64,000 nt of DNA. It comes from Astropecten irregularis. Its lineage: Eukaryota; Echinodermata; Asteroidea; Paxillosida; Astropectinidae. The notes below the pieces were generated by a model. The model made no database searches. It saw only the letters and a program-made list of their open reading frames with translations, and had not been told where the DNA came from. This document shows, piece after piece, positions 49,999 to 62,087 of this stretch. The first letter of the stretch is position 1. Every line of letters starts with the position of its first letter. The position numbers were made by a program, and so were the translations under genes. The DNA lies in contig OZ020254.1 of assembly GCA_963971285.1 (NCBI GenBank), forward strand, positions 10,788,001 through 10,852,000, written 5' to 3'.

Positions 49999-50340
49999 GA
50001 TGGATGAAGTAAAAATTCCAGGCTCTGGAAGCTACAAAACTGGAAGAAATTGTGGTTGTTCATGTACTGTGTGTTACAGTAGTGCGTGCGTTCAGCAGAC
50101 GATCGTGATCGCGTTCTGTTTTTTCCAACGTACACACACACGAGACTCGCGATAGTGCGCCAGCGCACGTTGAGATGACATGCAGAGGTCAACATGCAAA
50201 CAAAACCCCAAGTCACGTGCTAAAAACCCCCGCCGGTGATTGGCCGGCAAGACTAGGTTACGCTGGCTATTTTTAGCCGGCCAATCAGCACTTTGTTGTG
50301 TTGAAGAGGAATGACATGTGAAGCACACGTGGGTACCGCC
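49999..50340 (-). promoter_or_regulatory. Likely promoter and 5' UTR of the MXI1-like gene
   Basis: Immediately upstream of the start codon. Exact E-boxes CACGTG lie at 50214-50219 and 50326-50331, with a third at 49821-49826 in intron 1. A perfect inverted pair, GATTGGCCGGC at 50238-50248 and GCCGGCCAATC at 50276-50286, places two CCAAT boxes in opposite directions. The region is CpG-richer than its surroundings and free of repeats. I see no TATA box at a fitting distance. The binding of MYC, MAX or NF-Y is inferred from the motifs. Confidence 0.6.
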
Positions 50341-53300
50341 ACGCCCAGCTGTTAGCACCAAAACATCAACAAACCTGCAACGTGCTCGCTGCTGTGATGT
50401 GGACGTGTATACTACATACATATTGCCATGCTGGCCTGTTCGTTTTATTATTATTGCGTGTAAAACCAATGGAGTTCAATTCCTCGCACGCGATCCATTC
50501 GTATCAACGTTGTATTTCAACGTGCTTACGTGTCAAGGGTATTTACATACAAAAAACTGCGTGAGAGCTATATTTCATTTAATGTGGACCCGTACCCCCA
50601 AACATCTAGCTTTTGTGGACGAATTGAACCATTTCCTCTGCCTAGCTTGCAATTTCATAGAGCTATTCGGTCACAGCCATTTACGGGTAAATAAATATTT
50701 TATTAGACGGCGTTTTTGTTACGTTCGTTCGTATGGCGCAGCGGTTTACAGATCATAAACAACACTGGGCTGAATTAGCTTGAATTAGCTGAATTGTTTT
50801 GGCCAGTGCATACATTGTTTGCTCATGCCCAATTTATGTGAAACTGATCGAGTATTTCTGTAAATGTGCACTACGAAATTATAGATAAGAGGGGAAAAGG
50901 TGATCAAATAAGTCACGCGATTGTCGTGTTGCTGGTATAGCGACATTTCGGCTGCTGGAACTGCTAGCCTTTACTACAATTCCCTTAATCGAGAAATTTT
51001 AGGCCTATATGTACATATTGCAATCCCAACCTCTATTCGTTCTCAGCTATGCAATGGCCCTGACCTTGGTTGCAAAAAAAAAAACTCCACAAAAATACCA
51101 CGTATTATTGTACCCCCTGTTGGGCTTTCACATTGCAAAATACTTCATTCATAAAACATGCCGATCTCGACTGTATATATCACACTCAGTGTACAGCGCA
51201 ATAATACCACACATGACCATGACAGCGCTATGATTGGATTCACCGGAGTTGATACAATCCGCTATAATGGGCATCGAATATGTCATTGTTTCGAAAATTA
51301 GAAAACAGGTGTCCCGAATTAAGCACATGGTGTAGTTGATGCACGCGATATCGAACCACGACGGTCGTCAAAAAACGTGGTATAATCGATTATTTATTGG
51401 TCGGTTGCTGATGATCGATTTTGTACCATTTTGGCCAATTAATATGTTACTGGTAACATATGAATTTTTTTCTTTACATAATTCAAAGTCTTATCATGAC
51501 ATGGTCTTCTGGTTCCAAACTAAAAACATGCAAACGGAGAGGAAACGAGTTTTACCATAATGTAATGCCATTGCAGCACTGGGTAAATGCAACATTTCCT
51601 CAGAGACAAATGTACCATTCAATTTTAATTTGTCTATTTTGTCAAAAGGTTTTTTGCTTTAATTTCACACTAGCATTGGAAGATTTCAATTCTGACCATT
51701 ACACACTATATATATTGTCCCCCACCCCATAAAAGAAATAAATCTTTAGGCTGGATGTAAAACAAACAGAAATCGTTTCTGTGCAACCTATAATAAAACT
51801 GCAGGGTTAAATTGACGAGTCTCCAAAACACAGCATCTACAAAGGTCAATGCTCCACAACTTTCATTTACAAGGGTAATTTTGTGTCCCCCCTTGAAGTA
51901 TATCTCATCTTGACCCCTGTGTCAGGTGAAAATTATGAAGAGCAATCTGAAGTATAGACGCCAGTTTGATGTTCGCCGTGTAAGCATATAAAGTCGTTTT
52001 ATTTGCGAACGTGACTTCACCCAGTGGCCGACAAATAAACCGGCATTCAACATAAATACAGCGAATCGATATGAGCAGCAAATAAATATATGCGCGGCCT
52101 TCTGGCGGGATTACTACATCGATTTCAAGGAGATTTTTTTTTTGGTAACCGGTTTGACTAGGCCTACTTAGAGGATAAAAAAATATAATTATGGTTTCTC
52201 AGTTTAAGACTGTAAGCAAACCGTCATTTTGCATAATGATGGGTCAGGCAGTAGTCCTCCAGCCAGGTGACGGCTGGCATATTGGTTCTCACGTGTCTGT
52301 GGTTCGAATCCCCCTATGCCGTCGATATTATGTTAGGCTCCGATCGCCGGAACACGGTTTTGAGTGTATTTTGTCATCTTCAATGAAAAACAAGATAATC
52401 GATTTCTTCATTGTCCACAGCGCCCCCCTGCGTTGGTGAGGGTCATCGAAATTTTGCACACGTGCACGAAACAAAACAAGACAAGACAAGACGGTGAAAG
52501 GGGGGGGGGCAGTCTCCATCCAACATGGTGACTGAGTGATAATGAAGTATTTATATTATATCAACCGTTATGTAACGCGTGGGATCATAATGAAATTCAA
52601 TTCATCAGCTCACAGTTCCTTCGACGCCATACACACGTGAAAAGATGACGTCATTATGTGCTTTACATACGCACTAAAACCTACAAATCAAAGGTCATAT
52701 AGCTATTATATTAAACACACACTCACTAGCCACCTGCAAAATGTGTATAATTCTCCGCTCCGGTAATTATAACAGCGGCATAATGTCACGTTTTAGTCAT
52801 AATACAAACACAGGCCTCATTATAGTGGCCGAGGTTTCTTACCTGTGAATTGCATTTTATGAACCGGGTATAGAGGACAAACTGGCATATATGGCCTACC
52901 TAAAATAAATTTCATTGAAAAGTTTTCCCTTGTGGTTATTTCACGAATAAAATAAATTTCATTAAAAAGTGAACACAGAAAAATGTACTGGGCGGGATTC
53001 GAACCGGCGACCTCCTGAATATCACATACAGCCGCTCTACCAACTGAGCTCCAATGGAGGTCGCCGGTTTGAATCCCGCTCCAGTCAATTTTTCACTTTT
53101 CAATTACTTTAATTTCAGTCAGTTTCCATTGTGGTTATTTGATGCTTAAAATAAATTTCACAAGAAATTTCATGCACATGAGAAAGACAGTTCAATAATT
53201 GGAATGTACAGCCGGCCCCCTTGAAGAAACTTGAATTTGCACCAAGGCTCAATATATTGAAGCTTGTTTTGTTTTCCCATAGAAGTTCCCTCTTTCAAAA

Positions 53301-53980
53301 CTCGGCTCCAAGTCCACATTTTATTAAGCAGGTACGTACTCAAATAGCATGTATCAGCCTCACAATTTCTCCATTATAAAAATCGCCATTGCCTTTTTTT
53401 CTCCCATTTCGAAGAGAGCCCTTTGGTAACACTGTGTCCTGACAGGTGAACAGTCTGAACTTGTTCGCCATATCAAGGACGATATTTAAAGCGACCGTCA
53501 CCTGAAAAAATGCTCATCCATTCCCCCCGGCGAGATCCAGAAAGAGAAGCCGACCGGACGAAATGTCGATACGTCCCTGCCGAGGACGCGGTGACTTACA
53601 TCCAACACTAGCAGGTCGTGCGGAAGAAATTGAGGTCTCGCTCTCGAAGACTACTTGTATAATGAATCCTGTTTGGGGACAAGGCACGCAGCGACCATGC
53701 GGTATACATCAATAAAATATTTCTGTCCATTAATAAAAAACAAACCTATACGCAACGATTCTCATTGGTGGAAGGTCACGCTCAAATTAGGAACCATAAG
53801 GGACGCATGAGGTACACATGTTTCCAAAGACGTGCATAATAAATTATCATTATCTCGGGTAGATTTGCCGGCACGCGTGATCAGACCTCTTTTATAATGG
53901 CATCACCCCCTCCCCCATACCTGACAACGGCCATACTTGTTGAAACCGCCGCAGTGCCGTTAATTTTGTTTATCAATTAG
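50341..53980. other. Upstream flank of the MXI1-like gene
   Basis: No supported exon. Contains a degenerate tRNA-like stretch near 52273-52314 (CTGGCATATTGG and GGTTCGAATCC), a tRNA-related palindrome at 52902, a consensus CRE TGACGTCA at 52646-52653, and a CpG-rich stretch at 53460-53720. The 146-codon open frame at 50318-50758 has no recognisable domain and I treat it as chance. Confidence 0.5.
52902..53160. mobile_element. tRNA-related palindromic element with direct repeats
   Basis: GGGATTCGAACCGGCGACCT at 52993 and GGTCGCCGGTTTGAATCCC near 53058 form an inverted pair around a tRNA-like AGCTCAGTTGGTAGAGC (minus strand). AAAATAAATTTCA recurs at 52902-52914, 52949-52961 and 53148-53160, like target duplications of two adjacent insertions. 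The words CTTGTGGTTATTT and AAAAGTGAAC are shared with the element at 62088-62478. Confidence 0.7.
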
Positions 53981-54345
53981 TTAAAGGTAATATCATACTT
54001 TGGTTTTTATCAAAGAAATACATATGGGCAAAAATATCAAGAAATCAAGACAGTAACATGCAGTCATATGTGAAAATTTCAGTCCCATACGGTGCCCACT
54101 TTTTGAGAAAATCGTGAAAAACAGTCACAGTATATTTCTTAAGTCATTTCTCTTTTATTTTGGATCTTTTAAGATATCAAAAAGATTTTCGGTTGTTGTT
54201 TGATTAATTTTTGGATAAATTCACCATTTCAGGCGGCAGAATTTCAACGGGCACCACCGTCTTCATAATTATCGCCTGTAAGTTATACATAAATCTGTGA
54301 ACATTTCTGTTTTGGTTTCTTACCAAAGTATAATACTACCTTTAA
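53981..54345 (-). mobile_element. Family A element
   Basis: Ends TTAAAGGTAATATCATACTT and AGTATAATACTACCTTTAA. The interior order matches 4385-4735 (GTTTTTATCAAAGAAATAC, CATACGGTGCCCACTTTTTG). TTAA at both edges. Confidence 0.85.
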
Positions 54346-56039
54346 GTTTCGTTTAGCAGTATGCCATCCGATTATGATGGTTCTATCTACTGTATATACG
54401 GGCAAATGACAATTGTAAATGAAGTGGGTGCCCTCCCTGAATAATATAATGACGTTACTTTGCCCAAGGGAGGATCGTCAAATCTTAAGGGTATAAACAT
54501 ACCTGCATGCTAACATAAGTACTATTCACAAGTGCATTTCACCGGTCATTTTATCAGCTGCTTCTTATCTGTCAACAAAAGCCTTCATTGTACTTAGGTT
54601 ATGTACTGGTAGCAGTATATATGCAAGCATGACATTTAACAACGTAAATATTCGTTCAACCGGATGGACATTACATAATAAAAGAATAGGGTACGTTTTT
54701 CTTGAATCAATTAATAATTTCCGCTCAGAAATGAGCCCTCTTTGTATTCAAGCTATTGTATTCAAACATCACAGAGATGCGATGTCTTTTATCTCTATAC
54801 TACTACATGTATTAACCTTTCGACAACCAAAAGGCTATAAATTACACTACAGCATAAATTTCCGGTTATGGTTTTATATTAATTGAAAGCGCTTGATTTG
54901 GGAACAACATTATTGTGGGCACTTACCACTGGGGGGCATGAAATCCCTGGAGCATGATAATGGGAAATTCTGAGCTGAACGCACCACAGCTCATCAATGC
55001 TTCACTCTGACCCCACGCTAACAAGAATATCAGATAAAACAGTACAGGTGTATTCCCCAGCAACGCTTGGGGTCCAGTACCGTGCCCCAATCCTGCCTCC
55101 CACTTTACGTGCCAACGCACATCACAAAAAGATGATGACGCATGCTTGTTGATGATATTTACAATAGAAGGTGCTTTGTTACAAAGTTTTGTGGGACGAA
55201 ATATCATTTTACTCTCTTCATTCCACCGACCTCCGTGAATCGTGATCCATACTCATTAACCGTTCCGCTTCATAAAGTCATCTGACGTTTGTTCGTGAAA
55301 GGCTTCTAACCTCTACAGCCATGCAGGCATTATACTGTAACTATACTGATTCACAATATTAAGGGTATCACTTGGCAATGGTTCAAAGTCATAAATAAAT
55401 AAATCAGGCAAAATATTGAATTCGTGGAAATGGTCATCGCAATCAAATCAAATCACACGCCCATTTTCGAGGATTAATCCTTCATTAAATTATTCATGAA
55501 ACTTGAAAGAAACCAAAGTCTCTTCAACCTTCATAAGTTCAGATAATTTATTATACACGTATTAGAGCTTTCGCCCCGGATTATACACGCTCCGAAAAGT
55601 TGAGCAACAACCGCAAAGTTTCCGTTTACGTGGATAACTGCACGAAACTCGTGACTCTTGACCTCCAATGCATGGACGAGTATTATGTGAATTTTACATT
55701 TTCCCAAATGATAAATTGGAGTTTTAATGATTATAACGTTCGAAATCAGGACTTTGGTAGGAGCCTTTTTTTGTCTTTAAAATCAGGTTGAACATCATAA
55801 TAATAATTTTATTATGATATTTAATACAATTATGTAACGATATAGCAGAATAGCTGTCGCTGAACTGTATTTTTTTAATACAGAGATAGCATGCATTGTT
55901 AGACGAACAGGTTGGTGAAAAACTGACTAAATATGATTAAAAAACGAAACAAAAACACGAGCATTAGTGGTCACGACCACTGCTCCATCTCACGAATTAT
56001 GCTAGGAAAGCGTTTGCAGTTTTTCCACGTGGTATTCAT

Positions 56040-56342
56040 TTAAAGGCATAATACAGGATTGTTAAATATGACAGAACAGCTGCAGAATGTTCATATTTTA
56101 ATTTGTCATGGAATAAAAACAAACCATTGAAATCTTTAGCTCATATCATCATCGGAAAATGCAGTAAACACTAAACAGTGAAAAGCGTTCACGGTATTTC
56201 TAAAATATATTCAGGAGTTTTGATCTTACCTCGAGATCAAAACTGTTTTCGGTAGTTGTTTTACTGATTTCTGGATAAATACAGCCTATCAGGCGGAAAT
56301 GATTATTTTAACAGTATATGTTTCTACCAGCACCATCTTTAT
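56040..56342 (-). mobile_element. Family B element, right end missing
   Basis: Starts TTAAAGGCATAATACAGGAT, then ACAGAACAGCTGCAGAATGT, the GATCTTACCTCGAGATC hairpin and GTTTCTACCAGCACCATCTT. It loses similarity after 56342. Confidence 0.7.
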
Positions 56343-57256
56343 GGTCGGAAAAAAGAACCATGCAAATAGTACTTTTGAAATAAATAAAGTTCATAAAATA
56401 CATGTATTGCACATTACCGGAATGGCACACAGTCATTATTGTTACGTTGATAATTTTGGAGCGTCAATAATGGTACGTGTTTCCCAAAGATAACATCGAT
56501 ATAGGGCATCCCCATTACGTAACAAAGTGACCTATACATTGATCTTTTACCAAGTGCAAAAGGATTTTCTCGTAAGTGAATTATTTAGCCGTGGTTTTCA
56601 AGGGAATCAGTTTTCAAAAGGATCAAATAGAAAATTATGACCACGAAACTCGTAAACAAACTGTATAATCATATTTGAAATACAGCAAACATCACTAAAG
56701 CAATAATTGGCTTCAAGTAGAATTCATCAATGAATTAAACTTTGGAAATGCATGAGACCTACAATATCTTGTATCATTTCTGCACTGAATGTGCATTTCG
56801 TGATTAAAGGTGTCCGCTTCTCCTACAGTATTCCGTGCATGTTTATGATGCAATAATTCCTAGTATTTTTTCATACACATCCGAGTCCGGCTACATCAAT
56901 GGGAAAATGATACATAAAACACACACATCCTCAGTGCATAATAAAGGTATTATACTATATACATGACACAACACGGAACACTTTCCCGGTGACTCCCGCT
57001 TCCTCCTTCCGTGACCCATATCCCGTAAACTTGTCACTTCTTTCCTTGAAAACCATGGTCCAATGATTATCTATCTTTATTAATTTCTTTTAAATGGAAT
57101 GTATTTTAAAATAATTCTTTAAGTTTTTCGCACTTATTCCCAATTAAAAAGAAAAATTTACTGCGATTTTGGCTCACGAACCGATTATGCACTGAACAAA
57201 AATTTAAACCAGCACATTAACAATTAGCTCAAATTTGCGAGAGAGTGCGTAAAACA

Positions 57257-57602
57257 TTAAAGGTACTATCTTGTTTTGTTTGCGTACCGAAACAGAAATT
57301 TACAGGGTATGAAGGTGGTGATGGTATTAGAAACAAATGTTTCTGCCTGAAATGCTGTATTTATCAAGAAAAGAGTCAAAACCAATGACTAAAAACATGT
57401 TTGATCTTCGGAAGATCAAAAATAAAGGTGAAAAGATATTAAAATATACCGTGGGCGTTTTTATTTTCAGTTTTCTTAAAAGGTGGCCACCGTATGAGAC
57501 TGGGAATTTTGTAACTTCATCTTCAAGTTTCTTTATATTTTTGTCAAAGAATCTACATTTTCTTCGACACTGAAACAGAAGTATATAGGAAATTACCTTT
57601 AA
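57257..57602 (+). mobile_element. Family A element
   Basis: Starts TTAAAGGTACTATCTTGTTT and ends GTATATAGGAAATTACCTTT plus AA. Both termini are more diverged than in other copies. Internal GATCTTCGGAAGATCAAAA and GGTGGCCACCGTATGAGACT identify the family. Confidence 0.75.
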
Positions 57603-57999
57603 AAATGGTATTTGCATTATCGTGAGGGATAGGCTCAATGAAGATTGCTTTTTTAACTTGAAAGAAAAAAGAAAGACAGAAGATTTTGAATTATGAACAC
57701 TGCATGCTGCGCTCAACAGGAATTAGTGTATGAATGCCATCTCTGATTGAGGTTCAAGTGCATTATTTCCAAAGAAATGTTTATGGCATATTTCTTTTTA
57801 AACGTATTATGGTTGTGGTTTATTGGTGGTGTGACTTTTTTGTGCAAATTGTGCTTCCGTTCGCACGTTCTGCACGTACAAGAAACATTTTAACTTGGAA
57901 GGTTGCTACTGTAAATTGACCGACTGGAGAATATAGCACCACTTCCTTCCTCCATAAATAGCACAACGACAGCATCTTTCGGTTGAAAAACATGCATTA

Positions 58000-58359
58000 T
58001 TAAAGGTATATACTTATCATACTTTGGTAGCATACAGGAACAGAAATCTCCAGAGAATTACCTATAACTTATAGGGTATAGAGATGGTAGAAACATGCCG
58101 TTATTTTTTGTTTTATGTCTGAAAGAGTAAAACCAGTGACAACAATTAATTTTGATCTTTTAAAGATCAAAAATTAAAGAGAAAAGATAAAAAAAAAAAA
58201 TACTGTGGCCGGTTTTCTCTGTTTTCTCAAAAAGGGGCAACGTATGGGACTGATGTGTTTTTTTACAGATGACTTTTACTGTATCTTCCTTGACATTTTC
58301 CCCCATTAATCTGTATTTCTTTAACAAAAAAACAAAACAAAGTATGACATTAACTTTAA
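58000..58359 (+). mobile_element. Family A element
   Basis: Ends TTAAAGGTATATACTTATCA and AGTATGACATTAACTTTAA. Internal GATCTTTTAAAGATCAAAA hairpin. TTAA at both edges. Confidence 0.8.
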
Positions 58360-59075
58360 CCATTGTGGCCAAATCGAAATCTACGTCCAAAGGCTACAGG
58401 CCTAGTGGCCAGGTTCTCAAGACAATATAACGGGGTTTCTATCTCCATCTTTCCCCTCTGCAGTAAATCACCCGATAACAATTGAAACAAACGGTGAATG
58501 GCAAGTCGTCATAATAAATGTTGACCCATTATTATATAATAGATGGATTTCCCTATTTTGAGGGGAAATGAATACCGACAAACCCAGCACGCCATCGTAT
58601 ACACAGGGAGGACAGGATCCCTGAAATCGGTTGATAACTACACGGATACATCACCAGAAAAAACTGGTTGGTATAACACTACACACCCATATAGCCACCT
58701 GACATCATACTAGATCAAGTTTCCTTCTGTCATGTCCCCTACGGCCCAACAATATTATGCAAATCAGGCCGTTGTGTAAACTGCGTCATCACTACTATTC
58801 TGCAAGGCCGCACACAGTACACCAAGTCCCCGGATGACAACGTAAACATTGGCAGCGTTTCAAGAATGAAGGGCACTCGATCTCGAGCTAGCTACAGCTA
58901 GCATGATATGCACGAGACGGACCGTACCGTGGCCGATAGCCAGGTTGGGCCAGCGCTTAACTAGTGCTGGGTCAGCCCTGCGTTTTTCCCGGAACAGTAT
59001 ACATGTAGAAATTGAACGAGGCTCTCTGTGACGTCAATAAAAACACGGCCTGATAACAAACGGGACAGAGAGAAA

Positions 59076-59096
59076 GGGGGGGGGGGGGGGGGGGGG
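59076..59096 (+). repeat. Poly(G) run, 21 bases
   Basis: The longest single-base G run in the window. Confidence 0.9.
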
Positions 59097-59453
59097 CTGA
59101 CTTTGACCGGCTCGCTCCCCACGGGAGCCCAGGGCTCGCACGTCAGTCAGCGTGTGGGGTTACCAATATGGCATGCAGGCATCATCATCATAATAATACT
59201 AGCACTAAAGTTGCATATGCTGTTGTAGCTATAATTTGCTTCATGCCCTATTCATTAATAGCTGAAGAACATGGTGGATACATTAATTATGAGCACGACA
59301 CGGTAGATAGAGGTTTTTGACAGCAGGGAAACTCATGTTGGCCTATGTAATATGTGCAGGTTATATAAAATGCCACACTTTAGGTAGTCAATATAGGTCC
59401 ACGTTGATGTTTAGAGCCGAGGTAAATATTTACCAGTACTAGTACTACTACTA

Positions 59454-59820
59454 CAAAGGTAGTATCATACTTTGGTAAGACACCAACACAGAAAAATTCA
59501 CAGATTTACGTATAACTTTCAGGGTATGAAGACGGTGCTGGTAGAAACCTACAGTTAATGTTTTTCCACCTGAAATGGTGTACTTATCCAGAAATTAGTA
59601 AAACAACGACCGAATTTTTTTTATCTTTTAAAAGATCAAAAATAAAAGAGAAAAGACATAAGAAATACTGCGGCCGTTTTTCACGATTTTCTCAAAAAGT
59701 CGGTGGGCACCGTATGGGAATGAAATTTTCACAGATGACTGTGACTGTATCTTCCTTGATATTTTTGCCCATGAATCTGTACTTCTTTGACAAAAACCAA
59801 AGTATGATACTACCTTTAAA
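59454..59820 (+). mobile_element. Family A element, well preserved ends
   Basis: Ends AAAGGTAGTATCATACTTTG and CAAAGTATGATACTACCTTT are perfect 20-base inverted repeats. The interior has the family order. The best-preserved pair of termini suggests one of the younger copies here. Confidence 0.85.
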
Positions 59821-60270
59821 CCAAAGCGCAATAAGCGTAAGATTCATTTCACCTCAGCCTAATGCACTAACCTCGACCAATAACTGCATGTTACTCTGAA
59901 ATATTATTATACCCTTTCTCAACTTATTAATAAATAAAAAGAACTGGGTGGGAAAAATAATCATAAATGAATGTAAGTAAAAATACAATAAAAACCAATA
60001 AATCTTAGAAAAAAATGGCCTGATTTTTTTTTGTGGTTAATTAGATTTCAAGAGACTTGATTTGCAAAAACCTCCAAGATCAAGAGATATAAGATAAAGT
60101 AATCGAAGGTAAAGATGATAATTATAGTAGAAAATGCGTTCGGTAATGTAAATAATAACGCTAAAAGCCTGGCCGGGGGTATGGCCTATACTGTAACATG
60201 ATGGACTAGCATAATAAATGTGGATTGACACTTTTGATATACATGTACTGTACTTCGTAATGATTTTAGA

Positions 60271-60724
60271 CCTGGGGCCGATTTCACTAACGCTTTGCGA
60301 TCATCGCTAAGCCCAAATCCATCGCTAAACGGGAAATTGATCGCTACTTTGTGTAGGAATTTTCCGTTTAGCGATGGATTTGGGCCTAGCGATGATCGCA
60401 AAACGTTAGTGAAATCGACCCCTGGGGCCCATTTCACTAACGTTTGAGATCATCGCTAAAGCCCAAATCCATCGCTAAACGGAAAATCAATCGCTATTTT
60501 GCGTAGCAATTTTCTTTTTAGCGATGGATTTGGGCTTTACGATGATCGCAAAGCGTTAGTGAAATCGGCTCCTGGGGCCGATTTCACTAACGTTTTAGAT
60601 CATCGTAAAGCCCAAATTCATCGCTAAACGGAAAATTGCTACGCACAGTAGCGATCAATTTCCCGTTTAGCGATGGGTTTGGGCTTAGCGATGATCGCAA
60701 AGCGTTAGTGAAATCGGCCCCAGG
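60271..60724. mobile_element. Family D: three tandem 150-bp palindromes, third centre inverted
   Basis: Units start at 60274, 60424 and 60574, exactly 150 bases apart. Each is a long hairpin whose arms read GGCCGATTTCACTAACG..., GATCATCGCTAAGCCCAAAT, CCATCGCTAAACGG and back. Units are joined by CCTGGGGCC. The loop reads GAAATTGATCGCTAC... in unit 1, similarly in unit 2, and as its reverse complement in unit 3. No coding capacity. Confidence 0.9.
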
Positions 60725-61233
60725 CGCTGTACTTTTTTCCTTTAATGTATAGGATTCGGCAAAAATTCCAAATTCAATCTAGATTATCATTTAATCACTT
60801 CACTTGATGTCCACTGTAAGTGTAACGCGAAGGTCGAACTTGTTTTTGCTACGAATTTCCATATCATATCCTTTGGGCGTAGTTGGTAACTTGCAGTTGT
60901 TCGCCAACGTGGAATCGACTTATGAATTCAACACTCCAACAAAGGCAGATTCAGGGCAATTTATTTGGGGCATTAATTTTGATGCAGTTGTTATTTCAAC
61001 GGACAACAGGAGGCAGTGGTCAAAATAATCGTTATCACGTCAGGGAACATCTGCTGAATTTCCAACTACTCCAGATCTGTCCCTAATCGCAAAATCACAA
61101 CAGGTCGATATTACAAACTGACCGCTCACACATGAGTCACTGGGCGAGTCGGCGAGCTACCTGTATTATTCCCAGGGAACACTCAGCGGTCGACGCGAAG
61201 GGCGCCACCGCGCGACAGGTATTGATTTAGGTA

Positions 61234-61306
61234 AAATTTAAGGAGATTTCTGTAACTTCGGTATATGCTACCAAAGTATGATACATGTTACATGTAATAC
61301 CTTTAA
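61234..61306 (-). mobile_element. Family A fragment
   Basis: Terminal piece with AGATTTCTGTAACTTCGGTA, CCAAAGTATGATAC and an inserted TGTTACATG before TAATACCTTTAA. Only one end is present. Confidence 0.55.
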
Positions 61307-62087
61307 TATAAAAGATGAATGTATCACACAAACCTTTCTTCACCAAATGAGAGGTTACTGTCATATTATATTCTTTCATTATATATTCATAGATATTAAA
61401 TTTGGTAAATTATAAAGATATAAAATTGCATAATATTAAATTAAAAGTACAAAATTATAAAAGTACATAAATATTCTGTTAAATCACACAAAATTCACCC
61501 CAAGAACATTTTTCATGGTGGCAAGAGTTAATCACATTATTGTCAGTGTATATTCACTATAAATTCATCTTTTTATCGGAGTGTTGTCGGAGATGCAGCT
61601 AAAATCCCTAAAAAAAATGATGAATTTTTTGTACACTATAGCACATTTAATATTCTGGCTTTGATATTATAACCAAAAAGTGAAAACGGTTGTACCCAAC
61701 TAATAAGGAGGTTGGGGGGGATTTTAAACACCCAAGTGTGTCCAGCCGCCCCCCCCCCCCCAAAAAAAAACCCACAAAATCCCTCCCAAATGTGTCCCCC
61801 CAAAAAATGGTGGACAAAAACACTGGATCTTTTTAGTTATTTTGCACCAATTATTTGAAAAACACACTGTATAGGTATAGGTTGCTTTTCTACTACTAAT
61901 AAAACATAGTAGATGCAAGTGTAAGAAGATGACGTCATATGCAAAAGGTCTAGCTAGGCTAAAATATTAGCTCTTCTAGTGCCCCAAAATATATTCCATT
62001 TCTTATAATTATAGGCTTTGTAGACAACAAACTACCTTTATGATAAGAATGTTGAGAAATGTTGAGTTTTTCCAGTGTTAAACTAAT

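Noticed and set aside
50318-50758. 146-codon open frame on the plus strand beside the MXI1-like promoter
   Set aside because: No recognisable domain, irregular composition with many cysteines and aromatic residues typical of non-coding frames, no splice partners, and it overlaps the likely promoter.
52241-52320. Possible tRNA gene
   Set aside because: A GGTTCGAATCC box is present but box A is degenerate and no cloverleaf closes; at most a decayed SINE head.
57327-57716. 129-codon minus-strand frame
   Set aside because: It runs through a family A mobile element; the same kind of frame appears in other copies at 12606, 58160 and 59628 because the element sequence happens to be open.
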